Shown one piece after another: positions 27,285 through 35,254 of a DNA stretch of 50,407 nt; the first letter of the stretch is position 1; each line of letters opens with the position of its first letter. This DNA comes from Oscillatoriales cyanobacterium CG2_30_44_21. Lineage in GTDB: Bacteria; Cyanobacteriota; Cyanobacteriia; Pseudanabaenales; Pseudanabaenaceae. The position numbers were made by a program, and so were the translations under genes. Where the stretch lies: contig MNZA01000200.1 of assembly GCA_001873375.1 (NCBI GenBank), forward strand, positions 1 to 50,407, read 5' to 3'. The notes beneath the pieces are model-generated. The model was not told where the DNA came from, ran no database searches, and was given only the letters and a program-made list of their open reading frames with translations.

Positions 27285-28235
27285 ATTGCATAACAGTAGG
27301 GCTTGTTGGCTATCCTCTTGGAGCTGCGCTTTGAGCATTTCGAGGGAGTCGAATTTCTTCTCAGGACGAATGAACTTGATTAGGTTTACGGAAATTTGCT
27401 GATCATAAAGATCGCCTTGCCAATCAAATAAATGGACTTCCACTGAGCGGCGATCGCCATTGACGGTGGGGCGCATTCCGATATTCATGACTCCATTAAT
27501 TATTTCTTGGCGATCGCTCATTACAACTGTGACCGCATAAACCCCATCGCGGGGTAAGCATTTTTGAGATGGCAGTTCCAGATTGGCGGTAGGGAAGCCA
27601 ATCGTGCGTCCCAGTTGCTTGCCGCGAATCACTTTGCCAACGAGATTGTAAGGGCGACCAAGTAAAGCATTAGCAAGATCAATGTCACCTTGGGCAAGGG
27701 CGGCGCGGATGTTGGAACTACTGATTCTCACATTTGATTTTTCTGTGTCACTACCAAAGTTCATGGTTTGCTCTGGGATGATCATGAGGCGATCGCCCCA
27801 CACATTTTTTAAGTCAGTGACATTGCCTTGACGTTTCTGCCCAAAGTGAAAATCAAAGCCCACGCTGATCATTTCCACTTGTAAATAATTGATCAGAATT
27901 TTTTGGATGAATTCTTGGGCGGTGAGCTTAGCTAGCTCCGCCTCAAAGTTAAGCAAGACTAATTGCTCAACGCCAAGGGATCTTAATAAATCAACTTTCT
28001 CATCAAAAGGGGCAAGCAGCGATCGCGGGGCTTTGCTAAAAAATTCTTGCGGGTGGGGAGAAAAGGAGACAACGGTGCTGGTTAATTGAGAATGGTGATC
28101 GCCAGCAAATTTGCGTAAAGATTCGGGAGTGATTGGTGCAATCACCTGTTGATGTCCTGAATGCACGCCGTCAAAGTTACCGAGGGCGATCGCGGTGGGA
28201 CGAGAAATTTGGTTTGGGTCAAAAACTACTCTCAC
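27282..28235 (-). CDS. ribF: Riboflavin kinase / FAD synthetase
   Basis: This bifunctional enzyme makes FMN from riboflavin and ATP, then FAD. The 317-residue protein has the N-terminal nucleotidyltransferase domain with GNFDGVHSGHQQVI (residues 18-31) and ISVGFDFHFGQKRQGN. The C-terminal kinase domain has VIRGKQLGRTIGFPTANLELP and NGVMNIGMRPTV. The start is GTG 28235. It is divergent from pyk, the two starts being 172 bp apart with a long palindrome between them. No FMN riboswitch was seen. Confidence 0.96.
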   Translation of the reverse strand: MRVVFDPNQISRPTAIALGNFDGVHSGHQQVIAPITPESLRKFAGDHHSQLTSTVVSFSPHPQEFFSKAPRSLLAPFDEKVDLLRSLGVEQLVLLNFEAELAKLTAQEFIQKILINYLQVEMISVGFDFHFGQKRQGNVTDLKNVWGDRLMIIPEQTMNFGSDTEKSNVRISSSNIRAALAQGDIDLANALLGRPYNLVGKVIRGKQLGRTIGFPTANLELPSQKCLPRDGVYAVTVVMSDRQEIINGVMNIGMRPTVNGDRRSVEVHLFDWQGDLYDQQISVNLIKFIRPEKKFDSLEMLKAQLQEDSQQALLLCN

Positions 28236-28281
28236 GCTTAATATTTTGACACAATAGCAACATCAAAATTAGTGAAAATGG

Positions 28282-28342
28282 GTAAAAACCGAAGAAGTGA
28301 GTGGCGGCGCATCGCGCCGCCACTCACTTCTTCGGTTTTTAC
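28282..28342. repeat. 29-bp palindrome in ribF/pyk divergent gap
   Basis: Perfect 29-bp stem with GGCGGCGC core and ATC loop. Both flanking genes start away from it, so it cannot end either transcript. It lies 47 bp from the ribF start codon and 65 bp from the pyk start codon. Confidence 0.95.
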
Positions 28343-28407
28343 TTATCGTTAGGAAGAATTGTCATGAGATTCTGGTATGTTTGAGGTTCGCCGTTAGCTG
28401 ACTATCC

Positions 28408-30180
28408 ATGACCGTTAGAGAAACTTTTCGCCGCACAAAAATTGTTGCCACTATTGGTCCCGCTACCAGTAGCCCTGATATGCTGCGCCAGCTTATTGAA
28501 GCGGGCGCAAACACTTTCCGCCTAAATTTTTCCCATGGCACTCACGCCGACCACCATCGCAGTATTTGCAATATTCGTCAGGTATCCAGTGAATTAAATC
28601 AGCCTGTCGGCATATTGCAAGATTTGCAGGGCCCCAAGATTCGCCTCGGTGTGTTTAAAGAAGGACCGATCCAATTAGCCAGAGGTGACAAATTTACCCT
28701 AACTAGCCGTCAAGTTGCTGGTACAAGTGCGATTAGCTGTATTACCTACGACACCCTTGCTGAAGAAGTGCCGATTGGAGCAGTGATTATGCTCGATGAC
28801 GGCAAAGTGGAAATGGTCGTCGAGGATGTCAATGCAGAACTGGGAGACTTGTATTGTCGGGTCGTCATTGGTGGCACTCTCTCCAATAATAAGGGGGTGA
28901 ATTTTCCCAATGTTCACCTGTCCGTCAGTGCCGTGACTGACAAAGATCGCGAAGATCTGCGCTTTGGACTGGGTGAAGGGGTGGACTGGGTGGCGCTCAG
29001 CTTTGTTTGTACTCCCGAAGATGTGTTAGAGGTCAAAGACCTGATCGCGGCTTCAGGACGTGATGCTAGCGTGATCGCCAAAATCGAAAAGCATGAGGCG
29101 ATCGCCAATATGGAAGCGATTATTGCCGTTTGTGATGGCGTGATGGTAGCTCGCGGCGACCTCGGTGTGGAGATTCCTGCGGAAGATGTGCCGATCGCCC
29201 AAAAGCAATTGATCAAAACCGCAAATCGGCTTGGCATTCCTGTAATTACAGCGACCCAGATGCTGGATAGTATGGTTAGCAATCCTCGTGCCACCCGCGC
29301 CGAAATTTCTGACGTTGCTAATGCGATCATCGATGGAACGGACGCAGTGATGCTGTCCAATGAAACGGCGGTGGGCAAGTACCCCATTTTGGCTGTGGAG
29401 ACAATGGCAAGAATTGCGGCGCGGATTGAGAAGGAACAAGACTTAAAAATGCAACCCATCGAGAGTATGGGGCGAGCCGTACCTAATGCCATCAGTCAGG
29501 CGGTAGGCAGAATTGCGATGCAACTGAAGGCGGCGGCGATCGTTACCCTGACTAAAACTGGGTCAACGGCTCGGAATGTCAGCAAGTTTCGTCCACCGAT
29601 TCCGATTTTGGCAGTCACGCCCAATGTGCAAGTAGCAAGGCGGTTGCAGATGGTGTGGGGTGTGCAACCTTTAGTCCTAGTATCTTTGCCATCGGCAAGA
29701 CAAAACTTTGAGGCAGCACTAAACCTTGCTCAAGAGATGAAGCTGCTAGCGGCGGGTGATCTGGTTGTGATGTCGGCTGGCACTCTGCAAGACGTGGCAG
29801 GTTCGACAGATTTGATTAAGGTTGAATTTGTATCTTCTGTAGTCGGCAAGGGGCTGAGCATTGGTTCGGGCATTGTCAATGGTCGGGCGCGGGTTGCTTT
29901 CCATCATCTCGATGTGCGCGACTTTAATGCGGGCGAAATTTTAGTAATTGATCGTACCGATGCGGACTATATCGAAGTAATTCGCAAGGCTTCCGCCGTA
30001 ATTACCGAAGAGAGTAGTCTGGACTCCCATGCGGTGGTTATTGGCAGAAGACTGGGTATTCCTGTTCTCATTGGTGTCCAAAATGCGACTGGCTTCATTC
30101 GCGATGGCGAGCCACTGACGGTCAACTTTAGTAAGGGAATGATTTATTCGGGTTCTCGTTCCGATGATTTGACATTTTAA
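28408..30180 (+). CDS. pyk: Pyruvate kinase
   Basis: Pyruvate kinase converts phosphoenolpyruvate and ADP to pyruvate and ATP, ending lower glycolysis. The 590-residue protein is of the long cyanobacterial/Bacillus type. Residues 1-475 include RTKIVATIGPATSSPD, TFRLNFSHG, DLQGPKIRLG, the catalytic-lysine VIAKIEKHEAI, ARGDLGVEIP and MLSNETAVGKYP. A C-terminal PEP-utiliser-like domain (about 485-590) ends with ITEESSLDSHAVVIGRRLGIP, whose nominal His is present. This extra domain is regulatory or structural. ATG 28408; cytosolic. Confidence 0.97.
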   Translation: MTVRETFRRTKIVATIGPATSSPDMLRQLIEAGANTFRLNFSHGTHADHHRSICNIRQVSSELNQPVGILQDLQGPKIRLGVFKEGPIQLARGDKFTLTSRQVAGTSAISCITYDTLAEEVPIGAVIMLDDGKVEMVVEDVNAELGDLYCRVVIGGTLSNNKGVNFPNVHLSVSAVTDKDREDLRFGLGEGVDWVALSFVCTPEDVLEVKDLIAASGRDASVIAKIEKHEAIANMEAIIAVCDGVMVARGDLGVEIPAEDVPIAQKQLIKTANRLGIPVITATQMLDSMVSNPRATRAEISDVANAIIDGTDAVMLSNETAVGKYPILAVETMARIAARIEKEQDLKMQPIESMGRAVPNAISQAVGRIAMQLKAAAIVTLTKTGSTARNVSKFRPPIPILAVTPNVQVARRLQMVWGVQPLVLVSLPSARQNFEAALNLAQEMKLLAAGDLVVMSAGTLQDVAGSTDLIKVEFVSSVVGKGLSIGSGIVNGRARVAFHHLDVRDFNAGEILVIDRTDADYIEVIRKASAVITEESSLDSHAVVIGRRLGIPVLIGVQNATGFIRDGEPLTVNFSKGMIYSGSRSDDLTF

Positions 30181-30191
30181 ATTAATCATTT

Positions 30192-30222
30192 AGAGGCAAA
30201 GCTAAAGCTGCGCTTTGCCTCT
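30192..30222. terminator. Stem-loop after pyk
   Basis: 11-bp arms AGAGGCAAAGC/GCTTTGCCTCT with a nine-base loop, 12 bp after the pyk stop. It is a probable terminator although there is no long T-run. ATACCAA follows at 30224-30230 with no matching right end nearby. Confidence 0.7.
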
Positions 30223-30272
30223 AATACCAAAGATGACTCGAAACCCGTATTGCGTTACCTTTCATAAATTAG

Positions 30273-30381
30273 TTTACAGCCTATTGAGGCTTTGAGTAGT
30301 ACAGAGAAATTTTGGGAAGCGGCGCGGAGCATCGCTTCCCAAAATTTCTCTGGGTTTTAATCAAGCGCAAAGCGCTGTAAC
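30273..30381. repeat. TTACAGC-ended element before GNAT
   Basis: Starts TTACAGCCTATTGAGG (30274-30289) and ends CAAGCGCAAAGCGCTGTAAC (30362-30381). It encloses a perfect 20-bp stem at 30302-30352 (11-base loop) followed by GGGTTTTAATC. The TTACAGC ends are inverted. A shortened relative lies at 45660-45718, and the right end is the inverse of the leader at 1284 and 32613. It stops 12 bp from the GNAT start. Confidence 0.82.
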
Positions 30382-30393
30382 TGGATAATATGT

Positions 30394-30858
30394 ATGGAAG
30401 TAAATTTTAAAATTCGTTCCGCGACAGTTGCTGATGTACTCGAAATATTCAACTTGATTTTGGCGCTTGCTGAATATGAAAAATTATCGGAACAGGTCAC
30501 AGGAAATGTGGAAAGTTTACAGGCTGACTTATTTGGCGATCGCCCTTGCATTGAGGTCATTATTGCTGAAACCGAAGAGCTTCAAAAAATAGTTGGCTAT
30601 GCTTTATTTTTTACTAACTATTCCACTTTTTTAACTCAACGGGGAATCTATCTCGAAGATATATTTGTGCTGCCAGAGTATCGCGGGCTAGGCATTGGTA
30701 AATCTTTGTTAAACAGCTTGATTAGAGTTGCCAAGGATCGAGGTTGTGGCAGGTTTGAGTGGTCAGTTTTGGATTGGAATGAACCCGCGATCGCTTTTTA
30801 TCAACGTATGGGTGCAGAGGTTCTGCCCGAATGGCGAATTTGTCGCATTTCTCTTTAA
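30394..30858 (+). CDS. GNAT acetyltransferase, diamine-type
   Basis: A 154-residue acetyl-CoA-dependent N-acetyltransferase. It has ATVADVLEIFNLILALAEYE at the N-terminus, the acetyl-CoA pyrophosphate loop YRGLGIGKSLL near residue 110, and a closing DWNEPAIAFYQRMGAEVLPEW. These segments resemble the spermidine/spermine or thialysine acetyltransferase branch, so a polyamine or amine substrate is possible but unproven. ATG 30394. It faces the RluA-type gene and the two are separated by a 104-bp element. Confidence 0.88.
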   Translation: MEVNFKIRSATVADVLEIFNLILALAEYEKLSEQVTGNVESLQADLFGDRPCIEVIIAETEELQKIVGYALFFTNYSTFLTQRGIYLEDIFVLPEYRGLGIGKSLLNSLIRVAKDRGCGRFEWSVLDWNEPAIAFYQRMGAEVLPEWRICRISL

Positions 30859-30859
30859 T

Positions 30860-30963
30860 AAGTAGCTAGGCATAAATAGCCGAAAAACCAAGCAGGTCGT
30901 TCCGCCCGCTACGCGGGCAGAACGACCTGCTTGGTTTTGGGTTTTAATTATATTGAGCTACTT
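30860..30963. repeat. 104-bp AAGTAGCT element
   Basis: The terminal repeats AAGTAGCT (30860-30867) and AGCTACTT (30956-30963) are exact. Inside is a 26-bp stem with one mismatch (30884-30938), GTTCCGCCCGC core, TAC loop. It follows the GNAT stop by one base and overlaps the RluA stop, so the two convergent genes are separated by this element alone. Confidence 0.93.
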
Positions 30964-32602
30964 AAAAGGGAACTGGCACTTCTAAAGAGAGAGTTTGCAG
31001 CGATCGCGGATGGGTAAAAGTTAAAGCTTTAGCGTGAAGATGTAATCGGTCAGTTGCCATCTGACAACCATAAAGGCGATCGCCTAAAATGGTCATTCCC
31101 AAACCTCTCGCATCGGCGGCATGAACTCGCAACTGATGTGTTCTCCCTGTTAAGGGAATAAATTCCATTCTAGGATAAGTATTCTCAAAGCCGATGATTT
31201 GGAACTTAGTTACGCTTTGTTTTCCTCGTTCCCAATCAACTTGCTGGTGGGGGCGATTTTCAGGATTGCCCCACAGTGGTAAATCAATCACGCCACTTGT
31301 TTGTTTGATTTTCCCCGAAAGCAGAGCCTCATAAACTTTGTAGACTTTGCGATCTTGAAACTGTTGGCTGAGATGGCGGAGCGTATCAAGGTTGCGAGCG
31401 AATAACAAAATTCCAGAAGTCTGACGATCAAGTCGATGCACTGGATAAAGATTTTCATCGCTATATAATTCTCGCAATCGGCTTAGGGCGCTATCTTGAA
31501 CATCTAAATAACGTCCAGAAATAGAGAGAAGTCCAGAGGGTTTGGCGATCGCAATTAGACATTCATCCTCATACACAATCGGTGTTTGATGGCGGAGCGC
31601 AGCCACGCCATCATTAGATATAAGGCACTTTCGACCTGACAATAAAAATCCCATAATCGGCTGGCATCTTTGCACGCAAGCACCATAGAACTCGCCTTGA
31701 ATTTTGTAACCATCGGGCGAAGGCTCACCCCACCAAAACTCCGCCATAGCCACAGGCACAAGTCTATTATTCGCAGCATAATTTAACAACTTAGGAGCGC
31801 AGCAGTCTCCCATTCCCGTTGGCATCGCGCCTTCTGTAATTAACTGTTTTAGCGATCGCGTTTCCCCTGCAAAGTTAGTTAGCACATGAGTCTCATGCAT
31901 CTGTGCTTGCAAAGTGCGAGAGAGTTGACAGCGCTCCTTTTTAAGTTCCGTCATTTTGGTATTGGCTGCTTCAATCAAGTTTTGCCAAGGCAATAGAACC
32001 TGATCGCGATCGCGTTTGAGATTGCGCCTTGCCATTTTTTCAAGTTGACTTTCGCGATCCAATTCTTGCTGAAGTTTGCTGTCTGAGTTATTTTGCGATC
32101 GCTTAATTTGTCTTTCTTGTTTGGCAAGTTGATGTTCTTCCCGCAAAGCCTGTAATTGCAATTCATACTCTTGCGATCGCTTGACATATTCTAAACGTTC
32201 GGGAATCTCGCTCAGTTCAATTAATTTTTGCTTGATAGTTGCCAGTTTAGACAATGTAATTGATTCGGCGAGGGCAATATTTTCTCGTCCCGCAATTGGC
32301 GGAACCCAACCTGCGATTTCACTTTTACCGTTTAATAGTCCAGAAAAAGCTTTTAAAACTATCCTTTCACCTGTTGCTGTTGTTGCCAATAAAATTCCAT
32401 ACATTTTTCCTTCTTTAGTGCCTTCAGGCTTTGCTGTGAGGATTTGATAGTGCGGCGCAGCCGCACTATTAGAAGTAGAAAGTTCCTGCATTAATTTCAT
32501 CGCGATCGCTTCAGATTCTCTGGTGCGTGGCAAGCGCAATAGTTCACCACTGAAGGGACAACGACCTTCATACCAATAATTTACTTGGCTATTTTGATTC
32601 AT
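30962..32602 (-). CDS. RluA-family pseudouridine synthase with coiled-coil N-terminus
   Basis: The last 220 residues form a pseudouridine synthase of the RluA branch, with the catalytic-Asp motif HRLDRQTSGILLFA, IAKPSGLLSISGR, LTGRTHQLRVH and GDRLYG. The first 320 residues are unusual: a domain from about 10-110, then a long charged coiled coil (about 120-250, RSQEYELQLQALREEHQLAKQERQ...), then a segment with GMGDCCAPKLLNYAANNRLVPVAMAEFWWG. The total of 546 residues is about twice a simple RluA. The RNA target is not known. I use ATG 32602; the frame also has a GTG one codon earlier. Confidence 0.88.
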   Translation of the reverse strand: MNQNSQVNYWYEGRCPFSGELLRLPRTRESEAIAMKLMQELSTSNSAAAPHYQILTAKPEGTKEGKMYGILLATTATGERIVLKAFSGLLNGKSEIAGWVPPIAGRENIALAESITLSKLATIKQKLIELSEIPERLEYVKRSQEYELQLQALREEHQLAKQERQIKRSQNNSDSKLQQELDRESQLEKMARRNLKRDRDQVLLPWQNLIEAANTKMTELKKERCQLSRTLQAQMHETHVLTNFAGETRSLKQLITEGAMPTGMGDCCAPKLLNYAANNRLVPVAMAEFWWGEPSPDGYKIQGEFYGACVQRCQPIMGFLLSGRKCLISNDGVAALRHQTPIVYEDECLIAIAKPSGLLSISGRYLDVQDSALSRLRELYSDENLYPVHRLDRQTSGILLFARNLDTLRHLSQQFQDRKVYKVYEALLSGKIKQTSGVIDLPLWGNPENRPHQQVDWERGKQSVTKFQIIGFENTYPRMEFIPLTGRTHQLRVHAADARGLGMTILGDRLYGCQMATDRLHLHAKALTFTHPRSLQTLSLEVPVPF

Positions 32603-32612
32603 CACAAAGTAG

Positions 32613-32715
32613 TTACAGCGCTTTGCGCTTAATTAAAACTGAGAGAACTTTGCAAAGTTCTCAATAAGACTTCTATAAATGGCGGCTTCGCCGCCATTTA
32701 TAGAAGTCTTATTGA
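32613..32715. repeat. Leader and two palindromes in a divergent gap
   Basis: Leader TTACAGCGCTTTGCGCTTAA (32613-32632), a 20-bp exact palindrome (32643-32662, no loop bases), and a perfect 26-bp stem with GGCGGC core and TTC loop (32661-32715). It occupies most of the gap between the divergent RluA-type and selO genes. Confidence 0.92.
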
Positions 32716-32763
32716 TATAAAGTATCATGGCAGAAGTCGTTAGTCTCTTTCTATTTCTCAAAT

Positions 32764-34188
32764 ATGCGATCAAGTAATCCTTTTCTGAATCTTAATTATG
32801 AACCTGCGATCGAGGTACTCGAAGACTTCCACGATGTCGTCAAGGCGGCAGAGTTTCCCATGCATAAGCTGCGGTGGCGTAATGATCAAGTTTTGCCAGC
32901 GATCGGACTAGAAGCTAGCCAAGTGAGTGATGATGACTTTATTGAAGCTTTTGGTCACTTTCAATCAGTACGACCATTTCTAGCATTGCGATATCACGGC
33001 TATCAATTTGGTGAATACAATCCCCAACTTGGTGATGGTCGCGGCTTTATTTATGGACAAGTACGCGGTATTGATGGAGAACTCTATGATTTTGGAACCA
33101 AAGGATCAGGACGAACTCCTTACTCGCGTACTGCCGATGGGAAACTGACTCTCAAGGGTGGATTTCGGGAGATTATTGCTTCCGAAGCTTTGCATCGCAT
33201 GGGTGTAAAAACTTCACGCTGCCTCAGTTTAGTCGAAACAGGGGAAGATCTTTGGCGTGGAGATGAGCCATCGCCAACTCGCTCTGCGGTGATGGTGCGC
33301 TTCTCGCGATCGCATATTCGTTTTGGGACATTTGAGCGACTACGCTGGATTGGACGCGCTGACCTAGTTCGCAAGTTATTAGATCATGTTCTTCAGGTTT
33401 ACTATCCTCACTTGTGGAGTTCTGAAAATCAAGATAGTCAGTTCTATTTAGAATTAGTAGAGCGAGTGGCGAGACTCTGCGCTCAGTGGATGTCGGTTGG
33501 TTTTTGTCACGCCGTTCTCAATACCGACAATATGTCGATTACAGGAGAAAGTTTTGACTATGGACCCTTTGCTTTCATTCCCAATTACGATCCTAGATTT
33601 ACGGCGGCTTACTTTGATCACGCGGGGCGCTATAGCTATGCCAATCAACCTGCGGCTTGTTATTGGAATTTGGAAAAGCTGCAAGATCCTCTTAGTTTGG
33701 TAATGGATAAAGATGACATGAATTCATCTTTAGAGAAGTTTAAAGACTTCTACCGTGAAGCTTATTGCGAAATGATGCTCAAGCGTTTAGGATTTATGAC
33801 TTTATCGAAGCCTGAAACAGAAGAGTTAATTGGCGCAACTTTGGAATTACTTGCCTTTGTCAAAGAGATTGGTTACAACCAATTTTTTGTAAATCTCCGC
33901 CAAGAATTCCATACGAACTGGCGAGAAGACTCCAGCAATATCTTCAAAACTCACCCTTGGGAAATCACCGAAGAACAGTTGCCATTATTAGAAAAGTGGC
34001 GCGTGGTCTATCATCAATTGCTGATCCGTCAGCCGATCGCTGCGATGGAAACCATAGCCAATCAACTTCAACAAGCTAACCCCACCATAATACTTTTACG
34101 TCCCAAAATTGAAGAACTATGGGAAAGTATTGCGGTTGATGACAATTGGCAACCATTTTATGAGGCGATCGCCCAGTTCAGTAATTAA
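32764..34188 (+). CDS. selO: Protein adenylyltransferase SelO
   Basis: SelO (YdiU, UPF0061) is a pseudokinase-fold enzyme that transfers AMP from ATP to protein Ser/Thr/Tyr residues, linked to redox stress in bacteria. The 474-residue protein has the nucleotide-handling FGTKGSGRTPYSRTADGKLTL, GFREIIASEALHRMGVKTSR and the signature HAVLNTDNMSITGESFDYGPF with the NTDN and DYGP residues. Bacterial homologues usually end with the same type of sequence and lack the selenocysteine of the animal form; no selenocysteine is apparent here. ATG 32764. The stop codon is within a palindrome arm. Confidence 0.95.
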   Translation: MRSSNPFLNLNYEPAIEVLEDFHDVVKAAEFPMHKLRWRNDQVLPAIGLEASQVSDDDFIEAFGHFQSVRPFLALRYHGYQFGEYNPQLGDGRGFIYGQVRGIDGELYDFGTKGSGRTPYSRTADGKLTLKGGFREIIASEALHRMGVKTSRCLSLVETGEDLWRGDEPSPTRSAVMVRFSRSHIRFGTFERLRWIGRADLVRKLLDHVLQVYYPHLWSSENQDSQFYLELVERVARLCAQWMSVGFCHAVLNTDNMSITGESFDYGPFAFIPNYDPRFTAAYFDHAGRYSYANQPAACYWNLEKLQDPLSLVMDKDDMNSSLEKFKDFYREAYCEMMLKRLGFMTLSKPETEELIGATLELLAFVKEIGYNQFFVNLRQEFHTNWREDSSNIFKTHPWEITEEQLPLLEKWRVVYHQLLIRQPIAAMETIANQLQQANPTIILLRPKIEELWESIAVDDNWQPFYEAIAQFSN

Positions 34189-34282
34189 GAAAGAGCGGCG
34201 CGTTGCGCCGCTCTTTCTTAATTGCTAAAACCAAAAGCCATAGATTGTTCCGCCCGCGTAGCGGGCGGAACAATCTATGGCT
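34183..34282. repeat. Two palindromes sharing stop codons with both neighbours
   Basis: A perfect 19-bp stem (34183-34223; GCGGCGC core, GTT loop) begins with the last sense codon and stop of selO. A perfect 22-bp stem (34236-34282; GTTCCGCCCGC core, GTA loop) ends inside the stop codon of the convergent ACT-like gene. Confidence 0.93.
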
Positions 34283-34997
34283 AATCAGACAAACGCTGCT
34301 TTAAACTTTCGGCTATTTTGGTTCCCAAATATTCAGGAATTAAATTTTCATTGGGCCCTAACAAATACAAGATCAGCCTTGTCCGACCACGCAGGACTAA
34401 TAAATTGGCATTTACGACTAGCAAATCTTCCTGCCAAATCGCATTCATTACTTTATAAAACAACCCAGGCTGACTATCAGCTTCAACCAGTAGCGCAGGT
34501 AAATGGAATACGCGATCGACATAAAAGTTAGTTTCGACCTTTCGCAAACCACTATCCAGATTAAACTCCAGAGCGAGCATTTCTTCTACTTCAAAACGTC
34601 CTAACAAAGTCTCTTTAATCGCTTTGCGGACATTTTCGGCAGTTTTGGCAGGCAAAGTCTTACCGCCGCGTGAGATTACTAATTTGATAAAGACGAGCAT
34701 CGGCGCATGAATCTGACCGTACAAACTAAGACTGTGAATCGTCAAGCCATAGGCAGCTAACACCCCAAAAATATCATTCAGCAAAAAAGATTGATTGCGA
34801 TAGGCAAAATAAAGCACGCTCTTACTGCTCTCTGACTTTAGCTCGATCACTGCTTCTTTGGACTGATAAAGCTGATAAGCCAAACGCAAATTTTGGAGTT
34901 GGATATCACTACTCACAAACTGCTCATAAAACTGAGGAAAGCTGTTGTTAAAGCGCTTTAGCAACTCAATAGTTGAGGTTTTTAGCCCATAAGTCAT
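34281..34997 (-). CDS. ACT-like domain protein
   Basis: This 238-residue protein has one recognisable ACT-type segment (about residues 70-115: SFLLNDIFGVLAAYGLTIHSLSLYG) and probably a second one near residues 165-210 (VEADSQPGLFYKVMNAIWQEDLLVVNANLL). Tandem ACT domains of this sort occur at the C-terminus of the PII uridylyltransferase GlnD, but the enzymatic domain is absent here. It could sense an amino acid. I choose ATG 34997; a TTG two codons earlier is possible. Function otherwise unknown. Confidence 0.72.
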   Translation of the reverse strand: MTYGLKTSTIELLKRFNNSFPQFYEQFVSSDIQLQNLRLAYQLYQSKEAVIELKSESSKSVLYFAYRNQSFLLNDIFGVLAAYGLTIHSLSLYGQIHAPMLVFIKLVISRGGKTLPAKTAENVRKAIKETLLGRFEVEEMLALEFNLDSGLRKVETNFYVDRVFHLPALLVEADSQPGLFYKVMNAIWQEDLLVVNANLLVLRGRTRLILYLLGPNENLIPEYLGTKIAESLKQRLSD

Positions 34998-35038
34998 AGC
35001 CAACCTCGCGATCGCTTAAACCCATATAGAGATTCCTT

Positions 35039-35097
35039 GCAAAGTAAATAAGATGGTTTCGCGACCCTTGGCTGCAAAACCATCTTATTTACTTTGC
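35039..35097. repeat. 21-bp palindrome with 17-base loop
   Basis: Perfect 21-bp arms around a 17-base loop, between two genes on the same strand. A weaker 10-position stem with TTC loop (35221-35243) lies just after the aldolase-dehydrogenase stop and is a probable terminator. Confidence 0.85.
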
Positions 35098-35254
35098 TTA
35101 TTAGAAAAGCTCTATACACCACTCTCAAAATTCCTGTCCAAAATATTGCTACATCATACAAGCCTTAATATTGTATGACTGCGGCTTGGTTGTAAAGCGG
35201 TAAAGTTTAATATCTGGGTTGGGATGACGCTTCGCGTCACCCCACTCAGCACTT

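Noticed and set aside
27131-28407. FMN riboswitch near ribF
   Set aside because: The short ribF leader contains none of the conserved FMN-element pieces; the space is taken by a palindrome.
28914-29492. 192-codon reverse frame inside pyk
   Set aside because: Antisense shadow of a strongly conserved enzyme; no recognisable domain.
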